Source of the DNA: Sulfurospirillum sp. SCADC
GTDB lineage: Bacteria; Campylobacterota; Campylobacteria; Campylobacterales; Sulfurospirillaceae
Length of the DNA stretch: 64,000 bases
Direction of reading: 5' to 3'
Assembly: GCF_000743525.1 (NCBI RefSeq)
Contig: NZ_JQGK01000017.1
Location: forward strand, 20,834-84,833
Positions 34,804 to 43,849 of the stretch are shown one piece after another. The stretch's first letter is position 1. Every line of letters starts with the position of its first letter. The position numbers were made by a program, and so were the translations under genes. The notes below the pieces were generated by a model. That model was given only the letters and a program-made list of their open reading frames with translations. It made no database searches and was not told the DNA's origin.

Positions 34804-35544
34804 ATGAGTCAAGCGATCGTGCGCATGGAAAATGTCAATAAATATTATGACGCGTTTCATGTGCTTAAAAATATTAATTTTTCCGTTACCGAAGGTGAAA
34901 TCGTTGTCATTTGCGGTCCTAGTGGCAGTGGCAAATCAACATTGATTCGCTGTATGAATAAACTTGAAGAGATTGATAGTGGTGAAATTGTCATCGATGA
35001 CTACAATCTTTACGATAGAAAAACCAATATCAATCAAGTCCGTGCTGAGACAGGTATGGTCTTTCAGCACTTCAATCTTTTCCCCCATTTAACAATTTTG
35101 GAAAATATTACTATCGCGCAACGTAAAGTTAAAGGGATGAGCAAACACGATGCCAACGAAGCAGCGCTTAAATTATTAGAGCGTGTTGGACTCGTGCATA
35201 AAGCAGAAGGCTATCCTAATGAGCTGAGTGGCGGTCAAAAACAGCGTGTTGCCATTGCGAGAACACTTGCAATGAAGCCTAAAATTATCCTCTTTGATGA
35301 ACCAACCAGTGCGCTTGATCCTGAGATGATCGGTGGTGTTTTGGATGTTATGCGCGAACTTGCTCATGAGAACTATACAATTGTATGCGTAACGCATGAA
35401 ATGGGCTTTGCTAAAGAAGTCAGTGATCGCATCGTCTTTATGGATGAGGGTGTCATTATAGAAGAGGCAACCCCTGAAGCTTTTTTTGCCAACCCCAAAA
35501 CAGAACGTGCTCAAAAATTTTTACAAGAGATATTAACCCATTAA
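34804..35544 (+). CDS. Polar amino acid ABC transporter, ATP-binding protein (GlnQ/ArtP type)
   Basis: 246 residues. Walker [23 protein letters not shown] signature, Walker [14 protein letters not shown] and switch His in VTHEMGFA are as in the amino acid importer class, including the typical [19 protein letters not shown]-loop region. First gene of a three-gene operon with binding protein and permease. It is preceded by a long leader. Confidence 0.92.
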   Translation: MSQAIVRMENVNKYYDAFHVLKNINFSVTEGEIVVICGPSGSGKSTLIRCMNKLEEIDSGEIVIDDYNLYDRKTNINQVRAETGMVFQHFNLFPHLTILENITIAQRKVKGMSKHDANEAALKLLERVGLVHKAEGYPNELSGGQKQRVAIARTLAMKPKIILFDEPTSALDPEMIGGVLDVMRELAHENYTIVCVTHEMGFAKEVSDRIVFMDEGVIIEEATPEAFFANPKTERAQKFLQEILTH

Positions 35545-35568
35545 AAACCAAATCTTTAAGGAGTAGCA

Positions 35569-36369
35569 ATGAAAAAACTTTTAGCAGCATTACTTGTAAT
35601 GCTAGGTATTAACGCTATGGCTGATGACATCAACCTATGGCAAAAATCAACCCTCAACAGCATCGTGCAAAAAGGGGTTTTAACAGTAGGCTTGGAGCCT
35701 GGTTATATGCCATTTGAGATGAAAGACAAACAAGGCAACATCATCGGTTTTGATGTAGATATAGCGAATGAAATGGCAAAAGCCATGGGAGTTAAACTCC
35801 AACTGGTTCCCACAGCATGGGATGGCATTATTGCAGGACTTTTGACCGGTAAATATGACATCATTATGTCCGGTATGACGATTACTCAAGAAAGAAACCT
35901 CAAAATCAACTTTGCAGATCCTTACATCAGTGTGGGTCAAACCATTCTTGCTTCCAAAAAACATGCCGGTAAAAAATGGAGTGATTTGGATAAACCAGAA
36001 TACACCATCGTCACAAAAATTGGTGTAACCGGTGAAATCGCCACACGTAAAATGTTTAAAAAAGCAAAAATCAGAACCTTTGAAACCGAAGCAGATGCAG
36101 CACAAGAAGTGCTTAATGGCAATGCGGATGGAATGGTCTATGACAAACCTTACAATGCTATCTTCTTCGCTGAAAAAGGTGCCGATAAGTTAGCCCACCT
36201 TAGTGATGAACTAACCTATGAACCTCTTGGTTTTGCCATTCGTAAAGGCGATCCAGATTTTCTTAACTGGCTCAACAACTTCCTAAATCAAGCTAAAAAT
36301 GATGGTACGTACAAAAAAATCTACGACAGATGGTTTGCAGATACCGCTTGGCAAAAAAAGGTAATGTAA
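35569..36369 (+). CDS. Amino acid ABC transporter, periplasmic binding protein
   Basis: 266 residues: signal peptide (about 1-18), then a type 3 solute-binding fold with GVLTVGLEPGYMPFEM, GFDVDIANEMAKAMG and the YDIIMSGMTITQER loop, whose Arg would hold the ligand carboxylate. Polar amino acid ligand inferred; the exact one is not predictable. AAGGAG precedes the ATG. Middle gene of the operon. Confidence 0.9.
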   Translation: MKKLLAALLVMLGINAMADDINLWQKSTLNSIVQKGVLTVGLEPGYMPFEMKDKQGNIIGFDVDIANEMAKAMGVKLQLVPTAWDGIIAGLLTGKYDIIMSGMTITQERNLKINFADPYISVGQTILASKKHAGKKWSDLDKPEYTIVTKIGVTGEIATRKMFKKAKIRTFETEADAAQEVLNGNADGMVYDKPYNAIFFAEKGADKLAHLSDELTYEPLGFAIRKGDPDFLNWLNNFLNQAKNDGTYKKIYDRWFADTAWQKKVM

Positions 36370-36372
36370 CCA

Positions 36373-37338
36373 GTGGCAAAGACAAAACAAAATCTTTTGC
36401 ACAATAAAGCATTCGGTCATTTTATGGCCGTTGCTTTTTATGTTGCATTTGGCTACTTGCTCTTTACGGCAGCTTCAAATATGAACTACATTTGGAAGTG
36501 GACAAGTGTACCGCAATACTTTGCCTATGAAAAAACGCAAACTATTACAGCACCGCTTGATGGTGTCATCCAATTGCATGGTTCCACATTGATTATTCAA
36601 GGACACGATGACAGCAAAGAGGTTACCATCGACTCAGAGTATGCTTTGAGTGTTAAAGACGGTGATAGTGTTTATGAAAATGACACCCTTGCTAAAAAAA
36701 CATCGATGCAAATGGGTCCTTTATTGGAAGGGTTGCTTGTAACACTTGAGATTTCAGGTCTTGCTGCGATTTTAGCCTTTTCGATAGGCTCATTGCTTGC
36801 TTTTATGCGTATCTCAAATTATCAATTTTTAAAAGATATTGCAACGGTTTACATTGCAGTGATTCGAGGAACGCCTCTTCTGGTTCAAATTTTTATCTTC
36901 TATTTTATTATTGCTACGATCTTTGAGCTTGAACGTTTTCTAGCAGGTGCCGTATCACTCGGACTTTTCTTTGGAGCTTACATTGCAGAGGTTTTACGAG
37001 GTGCGATTCAATCCATTGATAAAGGGCAATACGAAGCTGCAAAATCTTTGGGTATGAACTATACGCAAACAATGATTTATATTATTATGCCTCAAGCACT
37101 CAAACGTGCACTCCCGACCTTGGTAGGAGAGATGATCGCGCTTGTTAAAGACTCTTCACTCGTCTCTGTTATCTCCATCACCGACTTAACCAAAGTAGGT
37201 CGCGAGATTGTTGCAAACACCTTCTCGCCTTTTGAAACATGGCTTATTATTGCTGCCGTCTATTTTGCAATTACCTTTTTGCTCTCTATACTCGGACATA
37301 AAATCGAAATGAAAATGAAAAAACAAGGTGGTATGTAA
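36373..37338 (+). CDS. Amino acid ABC transporter permease with inserted lipoyl-like periplasmic domain
   Basis: 321 residues, about 100 longer than usual HisM/GlnP-type permeases. After the first helix (~18-35) comes a soluble stretch (~50-115) with ITAPLDGVI and VKDGDSVYENDTLA, the pattern of a barrel-sandwich (lipoyl-like) domain. The ordinary permease follows: EGLLVTLEISGLAAI, RGTPLLVQIFIFYF, and the EAA loop EAAKSLGMNYTQTMIYIIMP. Translation starts with GTG at 36373, three bases after the binding-protein stop. The role of the inserted domain is unknown. Confidence 0.87.
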   Translation: MAKTKQNLLHNKAFGHFMAVAFYVAFGYLLFTAASNMNYIWKWTSVPQYFAYEKTQTITAPLDGVIQLHGSTLIIQGHDDSKEVTIDSEYALSVKDGDSVYENDTLAKKTSMQMGPLLEGLLVTLEISGLAAILAFSIGSLLAFMRISNYQFLKDIATVYIAVIRGTPLLVQIFIFYFIIATIFELERFLAGAVSLGLFFGAYIAEVLRGAIQSIDKGQYEAAKSLGMNYTQTMIYIIMPQALKRALPTLVGEMIALVKDSSLVSVISITDLTKVGREIVANTFSPFETWLIIAAVYFAITFLLSILGHKIEMKMKKQGGM

Positions 37339-37358
37339 GCGTCAAAGCTTACCTACCA
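37329..37358. terminator. Hairpin at the end of the amino acid transporter operon
   Basis: 12-bp stem with one mismatch (TGGTATGTAAGC / GCTTACCTACCA, loop GTCAAA) overlapping the permease stop and reaching the stop of the converging PilZ gene. No clear T-run. Confidence 0.5.
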
Positions 37359-38510
37359 TCACACCCTATATTCGTTTAATTCGTTACGCAAATCTTCTAA
37401 AATTTCACGCTCTCGTTTGGTAATATAGTGTAGTATCTTCTCACTCATCTCACGATTGGGAAGAATACGCATACAGTAACGATAAGAGTCTTTGTACTCA
37501 ATCACATTAATGACTTCACCTTGAACGGCTATCTTTTTATCGCCATCCATAGAGATAGAAGCGCTGTTGAGTTCAAATTCAACCAGAACTTTTGCACCGA
37601 CAAAAATGCCATTATTTTCACTGCTCACCACACCCAACCCGTTCATAGAGAGGTCATACAAACGCCCTATGGTTTGCATGTTACCAAATTGATGCAGATA
37701 AACATTGGCGATAATATCAGGATGCACACGAATAAACTCACGTTGCAGTGCAGGCATATTTAAAAGATAGATAAAGTTTTTTAACACGACCGTATTGTTT
37801 TGAAAATCACTGTAAACAATATCGGCTTTGAGGTGTTTATTAAAATAGTTATTTTTAACAATAAATGCTTGCCCATCCAGTTTCATCGCAATTTCTTGCA
37901 ATTGATCGATGCGAAAGGCTACCTGTTCACCTTCAATGTCTACAATACTCGCTTCTGAGCTGATCGGAACCCCTTTATAGAGGTTAAGAAACGTAACGCT
38001 TTGATGATCATCCCTCATTGTATGAAAAGCTTCAATGATATTGTTGGTGGGGGTAAACATCACATCGCTGCTAAAGCTGACATCAAAGGCAGCTGTGGGG
38101 TTGCACACTTTAGGCGTCACATTACTCTCTAGGAGAGTGATAAAATGACTCACGCAACCGATCAAAAGTTCCACCTGTGGATCAATCGCTTGCTTGCGTG
38201 CAAAGGAGAGATAATTTTCAATCAAATAAAAAAGACTGCGATTGATCAAAAAACCAATCATCACACTATCGTGTCGCATACGAACAAAAAGATCTTCTCT
38301 GATTTCTTCAATATCACTGTCACGCTTAAATAATCCATGATAAATACTCAAGGCGATCTCTTTTGCCTCATCTTTACTCATAGTTTTATCGTAATGTACA
38401 CACAAGCAGGTAAAATACTCTGCAAAAGAGAGTTCACACTCTTTCAAAAAAAGCGCAGAAGCAGCTAAAAATTTCTCTTTGTCGCTGAAGGAGATAACTT
38501 CTTTTTCCAT
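37359..38510 (-). CDS. PilZ-domain cyclic di-GMP receptor (YcgR-like layout)
   Basis: 383 residues, no membrane helix. The N-terminal ~150 residues are helical and unrecognised. A YcgR-N-like barrel (~165-250) comes next, then a C-terminal PilZ domain with the nucleotide-binding pair REFIR (RxxxR, ~257) and DLSMNG (DxSxxG, ~285). Both c-di-GMP motifs are intact, so it should bind the messenger. Probably links c-di-GMP to motility or surface behaviour. Stands alone between two convergent/tandem units. Confidence 0.82.
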   Translation of the reverse strand: MEKEVISFSDKEKFLAASALFLKECELSFAEYFTCLCVHYDKTMSKDEAKEIALSIYHGLFKRDSDIEEIREDLFVRMRHDSVMIGFLINRSLFYLIENYLSFARKQAIDPQVELLIGCVSHFITLLESNVTPKVCNPTAAFDVSFSSDVMFTPTNNIIEAFHTMRDDHQSVTFLNLYKGVPISSEASIVDIEGEQVAFRIDQLQEIAMKLDGQAFIVKNNYFNKHLKADIVYSDFQNNTVVLKNFIYLLNMPALQREFIRVHPDIIANVYLHQFGNMQTIGRLYDLSMNGLGVVSSENNGIFVGAKVLVEFELNSASISMDGDKKIAVQGEVINVIEYKDSYRYCMRILPNREMSEKILHYITKREREILEDLRNELNEYRV

Positions 38511-38548
38511 CGTAGTGTCCCATTAATGATGATTTTGGCTTGATTATA

Positions 38549-39394
38549 TCATTTTTTATTCAGAAGATGTGAAATATCTAAAACGACTTCCGTCCCTATA
38601 TTTTTTTGCGAATTAATCCGCATGGTAATTTTAAATTCATCACAATAGGCTTTAACAAGGCTAAGCCCTATGCCATATCCTTCCTTGGTTGTATCGGCTT
38701 GATAGTAACGATCAAACGCCAAAAAGAGCTCCGCTTCGCTCATACCAAGACCTTGATCTTTAATGACAAGATTCTCTTTTTCTTGAAAGATGTGAATCTC
38801 ATTATGATCTTTATTGTATTTCAATGCGTTATGGAGAAGATTTGAAATAACTTTGGCAAAGCCATGTTTATCGGCAAAAATTTCTACATGTAAAACCGTA
38901 CACATAATATTAATGCCTTCTGCGACCTCTTTTTGCTTTTCAATCACACTTAAAATGAGCTCGTCTAAGTAAAATTTTTCGCGAACGTCTTCTAAAATCT
39001 CTTTTTTGATGTAATAATCCACCTCTGTATAAAGTGCATACAGATCTTTGCTTGCTAAATCGATACGCCCTAAACGTTTGAGCTTCTTCTCATCGTGCTC
39101 ATCCGCTTGAAGCATCTGAAGATTGGCATTGATGACAGAAAGCGGAATGTTGAGTTCATGAAGCGTATCTTTGAGTAAAATATCTAAAAAACGGTTAGTT
39201 TTCAAAAGAGTAGAGAGACACGATGTTACCGTTACATACCCAACAACTATCGCAAACAAAACGCTTAACCCTAGTATCCAAACCCATGAGTCAATCCAAA
39301 AACACAGCAACGCTGTAAAGGTCATGCAGGCAAACAGACTGATACTCAACCCAATAATCGTTCGAACTAAAAAATAATGACCACTACTTCTCAA
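38549..39394 (-). CDS. Sensor histidine kinase (partner of the OmpR-type regulator upstream)
   Basis: About 281 residues: two membrane helices (~10-50) with a very short loop between them, then a His-box DTLHELNIP, N-box NLLHNALKYN, G1 DQGLGM and G2 GYGIGLSL. Without an extracellular domain it probably senses within the membrane or through a partner. The frame is open upstream, but TTG at 39394 overlapping the regulator's stop is the most plausible start. A paralogue lies at 59249-60436. Confidence 0.82.
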   Translation of the reverse strand: MRSSGHYFLVRTIIGLSISLFACMTFTALLCFWIDSWVWILGLSVLFAIVVGYVTVTSCLSTLLKTNRFLDILLKDTLHELNIPLSVINANLQMLQADEHDEKKLKRLGRIDLASKDLYALYTEVDYYIKKEILEDVREKFYLDELILSVIEKQKEVAEGINIMCTVLHVEIFADKHGFAKVISNLLHNALKYNKDHNEIHIFQEKENLVIKDQGLGMSEAELFLAFDRYYQADTTKEGYGIGLSLVKAYCDEFKITMRINSQKNIGTEVVLDISHLLNKK

Positions 39395-40049
39395 AACGAT
39401 ACCCAATTCCTCGAATATTAACAATGACTTCTTTGCCAAAAATCTTTTTAAGATTGTTGATATAAACGCGAATAGAGCCTTCATTAATCTCTTCGCTGCT
39501 GCTCCAAAGGCGCTCGTGAATCATCTCTTTGGTCACCACGTTTCCACGCTCTTTGACAAGTAAGTAGAGTAGTTCAAAATCTTTGAGGTTAATATCAAGC
39601 TCCTCTTTATTGTAAAAAAGACGCTTACGGGCAAGATTGAGTTTATACGCTTCATCGATGCTTAGCCAATCATCCACAATCCCTTTTGCACGCGCAAGCA
39701 ATGCTTTAATGCGAAGCAATACCTCTTCCAAATCAAACGGTTTTTTGATGTAGTCATCCCCACCTAACATAAAACCTTTTGCAAGGCTCTCTTGATCATT
39801 CAGCGATGTGACAAAAATAGCAGGGGTTCGATCGCCTGCCGCACGGAGCTCTTTTAAAAAGTCAAAGCCATTCATATCCGGCACTTTGACATCTAAAAGA
39901 TAGAGATCAAATTTATGTTCATAACACTGCTTCAGCGCTTCTTTCCCACTTTTCACCAACGTACATTCATATCCATGCCCACTCAAAAAATCTTCGAGCG
40001 TTTGAAGCAGTAGCGTGTTATCTTCTAGAATGAGAATTTTATAGGACAT
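39384..40049 (-). CDS. OmpR-family response regulator
   Basis: 221 residues: receiver domain with acidic pocket LILEDN, phosphoacceptor Asp in YLLDVKVP, Thr/Ser in FVTSLND and Lys in YIKKPF, then a winged-helix DNA-binding domain (LARKRLFYNKEELDINLKDF to the end). The ATG at 40049 has GGAG eight bases upstream. It overlaps both the pyrC end (11 bases) and the kinase start, so the three are one transcript. Confidence 0.9.
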   Translation of the reverse strand: MSYKILILEDNTLLLQTLEDFLSGHGYECTLVKSGKEALKQCYEHKFDLYLLDVKVPDMNGFDFLKELRAAGDRTPAIFVTSLNDQESLAKGFMLGGDDYIKKPFDLEEVLLRIKALLARAKGIVDDWLSIDEAYKLNLARKRLFYNKEELDINLKDFELLYLLVKERGNVVTKEMIHERLWSSSEEINEGSIRVYINNLKKIFGKEVIVNIRGIGYRFEK

Positions 40050-41046
40050 GTGTGACACTCCAAGCTAATGTTTCGTTTGCAAACATAGGAACAACGTCAC
40101 CATAACTGTGTGTGACTACAAAAGGTATTTTTTCTAAAATAACCTCTTTATAGGGGGCTTTATAGTTATAAATGGTTTGTGCATTGTTACTCACAAACGC
40201 TTGCAGGTTTGCTAAAGCGTTATGTTTGTCAAAGAGTTCGACCAAAGCCTGCAGCGCGATGGGTGCTGTAAAAACACCTGCTGCACATCCACAGCACTCT
40301 TTCTTATGAACCGGATGCGGCGCAGAATCAGAGCCAAACATCACTTTAGGATGGGCTTTAAGGCTTACATGTAAAAGCGCGTCTCTGTCTTCATAACGCT
40401 TCGCAATCGGTTTACAAAACAGATGCGGTTGCAACATGCCGCCAGCCACATCATCTAATGTGATTAAAAGATGATGGAGCGTAATCGTGGCATAAAGATT
40501 TTCGTATTTGTCCAAAAGTGCCACACTCTCTTTGATCGTAATGTGCTCCATCACAATTTTGAGTTTAGGAAAAGCCATTGCTAGACTTTCATAGATGGAG
40601 CCAAACTCTTTTTCGCGGTCCATTACAAACCCATTGGTTTCTCCGTGTACGCATAAAATGAGTCCCAAATCACTCATCGCTTCCAATACAGGACGCAAAA
40701 CGTCGATGTCCATGCTTGCCACACCGCCCTCAGAATTGGTCGTAATCCCTGAAGGATAGAGCTTCAACGCTTTTACATGTAACGCTGCTTTTTCTAAAAA
40801 TTCGCGCGTATAATCTGAGCGAAAAAAAAGTGTCATCAAAGGCTCAAACACATTGTTACCAATGGCACTCATAATGCGCTTTTTATAGGCAATGACTGAC
40901 TCAATGGTCGTAATAGGAGGAACAACATTGGGCATAATGATACCGCCCACAAAGCTGTGCGCACTCAAAGATGCCACCACCTTTAGCATCGCTTCATCAC
41001 GTAAATGCAGGTGCATATCAAGAGGAGAGATCAGAGTGTGGGTCAT
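40039..41046 (-). CDS. pyrC: Dihydroorotase PyrC
   Basis: 335 residues, class II dihydroorotase. The metal site residues are visible: MHLHLRDE (HxH), a Lys in VKALKLYPSG that would be carboxylated, VHGE, the MEHI histidine and the GSDSAPHPVHKKE aspartate. Makes dihydroorotate in pyrimidine synthesis. First gene of an operon with an unrelated two-component system. Two TTACATGTAA copies (40365, 40773) are read as Leu-His-Val. Confidence 0.94.
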   Translation of the reverse strand: MTHTLISPLDMHLHLRDEAMLKVVASLSAHSFVGGIIMPNVVPPITTIESVIAYKKRIMSAIGNNVFEPLMTLFFRSDYTREFLEKAALHVKALKLYPSGITTNSEGGVASMDIDVLRPVLEAMSDLGLILCVHGETNGFVMDREKEFGSIYESLAMAFPKLKIVMEHITIKESVALLDKYENLYATITLHHLLITLDDVAGGMLQPHLFCKPIAKRYEDRDALLHVSLKAHPKVMFGSDSAPHPVHKKECCGCAAGVFTAPIALQALVELFDKHNALANLQAFVSNNAQTIYNYKAPYKEVILEKIPFVVTHSYGDVVPMFANETLAWSVTHVL

Positions 41047-41126
41047 TAGAGATGCCTTTTTGGTTTTAATTATATCAAAGCAAGCCCAAAATGTTATACT
41101 TCCATCAAAAATGATAAGGCATACCT

Positions 41127-42146
41127 ATGGAATATCGTTACATTGGGAAAAGTGGTCTACGCGTAACACCTATTTGTATGGGAACGATGAGTTTTGGTAG
41201 CTGGAGCGATAAAGCTGAATCCTTCAAAATTTTGGATACGGCATACGATCGGGGCATTAATTTTTTTGATACCGCGGAAGTGTATCCGGTTCCTCCACGT
41301 GGTGACTATGCTGGAGAGACTGAGAAAATCATTTCTGAGTGGCTTGCGACCAAACCACGTGAAAGCATCATCTTAGCCACGAAAATAGCAGGTGCTGCAA
41401 ACGGCTGGTTTGTGCCACCCATTCGTTATGGACTCACCGCAATTGATCGTTTTCACATTCAACGCGCTGTGGAAGGAAGTTTAAAACGTCTCAAAATAGA
41501 CTATATCGACCTTTACCAAGTGCATTGGCCCGATGAGCTCGTTCCCAAAGAAGAGTCGATGCGAGCACTCGACGAACTGGTTAAAAGCGGAAAAGTACGC
41601 TACCTCGGCACCTCCAATGACTCAGCGTATGGACTCACCAAATCAAACACGATTGCTCAGTATGAAAAACTCGCTCGCTTTGAGTCGATCCAAAACAACT
41701 TCTCACTGCTCAATCCACGCTTTTTGGATGAACTTTCCAACATCTGCCGTAAAGAAAATGTCTCACTGCTTCCTTACTCACCAATGGCAGGCGGTGTTTT
41801 GAGTGGTAAATACAACCAAGCCTTCATCGACCCCAAAAGTCGTTTTGGTGAGTACCTTCAAGCAGGAGAACCCAGACAAAAAGCGATGTACAAACGTTTT
41901 GTCAATGAAAAATCACTCGTAGCAACCGCTAAGTACATTGAAATTGCCAAACAATACAGCATGAGCCCGGTTACACTCGCCGTTGCATGGAGCATGCACT
42001 TTGATTTTGTCGCCTCCACCATCATCGGAGCACGTTACGCCACACAACTTGAAGAGAGTTTTAAAGCGCTTGAACTCAAGCTCACACCTGAGATTTTAAA
42101 CGAATGTGAAAAAGTGCAAAAAGAGATTTTATACCCGATGGGGTGA
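41127..42146 (+). CDS. Aldo/keto reductase
   Basis: 339 residues, TIM-barrel NADPH-dependent reductase of the Tas/YghZ-like group. The catalytic tetrad is in FDTAEVY (Asp and Tyr), ATKIAG (Lys) and YQVHWPD (His); the cofactor region IIGARYATQLEES is intact. Substrate unknown. Monocistronic; a palindrome-built hairpin follows two bases after the stop. Confidence 0.9.
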   Translation: MEYRYIGKSGLRVTPICMGTMSFGSWSDKAESFKILDTAYDRGINFFDTAEVYPVPPRGDYAGETEKIISEWLATKPRESIILATKIAGAANGWFVPPIRYGLTAIDRFHIQRAVEGSLKRLKIDYIDLYQVHWPDELVPKEESMRALDELVKSGKVRYLGTSNDSAYGLTKSNTIAQYEKLARFESIQNNFSLLNPRFLDELSNICRKENVSLLPYSPMAGGVLSGKYNQAFIDPKSRFGEYLQAGEPRQKAMYKRFVNEKSLVATAKYIEIAKQYSMSPVTLAVAWSMHFDFVASTIIGARYATQLEESFKALELKLTPEILNECEKVQKEILYPMG

Positions 42147-42147
42147 G

Positions 42148-42180
42148 TTTACATGTAAGGTTTTCAGCCTTACATGTAAA
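42148..42180. terminator. Bidirectional terminator built from two TTTACATGTAAA palindromes
   Basis: TTTACATGTAAGG and CCTTACATGTAAA form a perfect 13-bp stem with loop TTTTCAG between converging genes. It is followed by AAATTTTT on the plus strand and preceded by GTTT. Each arm is itself a copy of the abundant palindrome. Confidence 0.7.
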
Positions 42181-42186
42181 AAATTT

Positions 42187-43368
42187 TTAGACTTTTGATT
42201 TGGCAAATTCTGGGTATGCTTCTAAACCACACTCTTCGAGATCAAGCCCTACGTATTCATGTTCTTCGTCACTTCTTAGACCAATCATTTTTTTAATTAG
42301 AACAAACGCAATATAGGAAATTGGGAAGGTAAACAATCCTGTTAACGCAATGCCTTTTAGTTGTGCAAGCAGTGAAAAATCGGCAAAGAGTGCTACGGCA
42401 AGTGTACCCCAAATGCCATTGACCAAATGCACAGAAAGCGCTCCTACGGGATCATCAATTTTGAATTTATCAAAGAGTGGAACAGCAAAAACGACTAAAG
42501 TTCCACCGATGGCACCAATGACAATCGGCTCCCAAAGTCCAACTACATCGGCACTCGCCGTGATAGCCACAAGACCGCCCAAAGCGCCATTGAGTATCAT
42601 CGTAATGTCCAGTTTTTTATACTGAAAATAGATAATCACCGCAGCACTGATTGCGCCTGCAAGTCCTGCGGTGTTGGTATTAACAATGATGAGCCCCACA
42701 AGGTCGGCATTGTCAACACTGGAGATGTGAAAAGCACTGCCACCGTTAAAACCAAACCAACCGATCCAAAGCAACATCGCACCAAGGGTGACCAGTGGAA
42801 TGTTAGATGCAGGAATGGCACGTACCTGTCCCTCTTTTCCATAACGCCCTCGCCTTGCGCCTAAGACCAAAATGCCTGCTAGCAGTGCCCAGCCACCTAC
42901 AGAGTGAATGACCGTACAGCCTGCAAGATCATGCACCTCTTTTAAAAAGCCTCCACCCCAAATCGCATTGCCTACCATCGGATAGATAAATCCACTCATT
43001 AAGACCGCAAAGATCATAAAAGGGATGATGCGAATACGCTCACTCACACCACCACTCATAATCGAAACGGTTTTACTGACAAATGCCATCTGAAAGAGGA
43101 AATAAGCATACGCACTGTAGCCCTCAACGGCAACACCGTTTATAAAAAGGCCACTTCCACCAAACATGAGATTATAACCCCACAGCAGAAAAACAGACGA
43201 CGTAAGGGCGTAGAGCATCACATTACCTGTCAAAACAGCGGAGACATTTTTACTGCGAACCAGCCCTGCTTCAAGCATGGCAAAACCTGGAACCATCAAA
43301 AGAATTAAAACAGAAGCAAACAGAAGAAAGAAGGTGTCGATAACATACTGAATTGAAGATACATCCAT
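42187..43368 (-). CDS. amtB: Ammonium transporter AmtB
   Basis: 393 residues, eleven membrane helices. The twin pore histidines are in CTVIHSVGGWALLAG and ALSVHLVNGIWG, and the signature GWFGFNGGSAF is present. Imports ammonium and is gated by the PII protein from the gene upstream. The ATG at 43368 is preceded by AAAGG, with a TTACATGTAA copy exactly between ribosome site and start codon. Confidence 0.94.
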   Translation of the reverse strand: MDVSSIQYVIDTFFLLFASVLILLMVPGFAMLEAGLVRSKNVSAVLTGNVMLYALTSSVFLLWGYNLMFGGSGLFINGVAVEGYSAYAYFLFQMAFVSKTVSIMSGGVSERIRIIPFMIFAVLMSGFIYPMVGNAIWGGGFLKEVHDLAGCTVIHSVGGWALLAGILVLGARRGRYGKEGQVRAIPASNIPLVTLGAMLLWIGWFGFNGGSAFHISSVDNADLVGLIIVNTNTAGLAGAISAAVIIYFQYKKLDITMILNGALGGLVAITASADVVGLWEPIVIGAIGGTLVVFAVPLFDKFKIDDPVGALSVHLVNGIWGTLAVALFADFSLLAQLKGIALTGLFTFPISYIAFVLIKKMIGLRSDEEHEYVGLDLEECGLEAYPEFAKSKV

Positions 43369-43377
43369 TACATGTAA
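43368..43377. repeat. TTACATGTAA palindrome in the amtB ribosome-binding region
   Basis: The palindrome fills the spacer between AAAGG and the amtB ATG and shares its last base with the start codon. A stem over it, or a protein bound to it, could affect translation or transcription; this is inference. Confidence 0.6.
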
Positions 43378-43406
43378 CCTTTGTGTGAACTAAAATGTAA
43401 TGGAGG

Positions 43407-43412
43407 ATTGTA
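43407..43412 (-). promoter_or_regulatory. Possible second promoter for amtB
   Basis: TACAAT on the minus strand after TTTTTTG, between the glnK-amtB hairpin and amtB. It would allow amtB transcription independent of glnK. Confidence 0.3.
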
Positions 43413-43428
43413 CAAAAAAGGGCGGATA

Positions 43429-43455
43429 CTAGGTGATTAAAATTTAATCACCTAG
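43429..43455 (-). terminator. Intercistronic hairpin between glnK and amtB
   Basis: CTAGGTGATTAAA / TTTAATCACCTAG, a 27-base palindrome, lies 9 bases after glnK; the minus strand continues TATCCGCCCTTTTTT. The distance to the T-run is too large for a classical terminator, but partial termination or RNA end protection would give more glnK than amtB mRNA. Confidence 0.5.
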
Positions 43456-43464
43456 CGTTAATTT

Positions 43465-43815
<351 letters not shown>

Positions 43816-43836
43816 CTAGTGTTTCAAATTGGGTCT

Positions 43837-43842
43837 ATTTTA
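43837..43842 (-). promoter_or_regulatory. Probable -10 box of glnK-amtB
   Basis: TAAAAT on the minus strand in AAGGTAAAATAG, giving a leader of roughly 27 bases. I see no sigma-54 (GG-N10-GC) element. Confidence 0.4.
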
Positions 43843-43849
43843 CCTTAAA

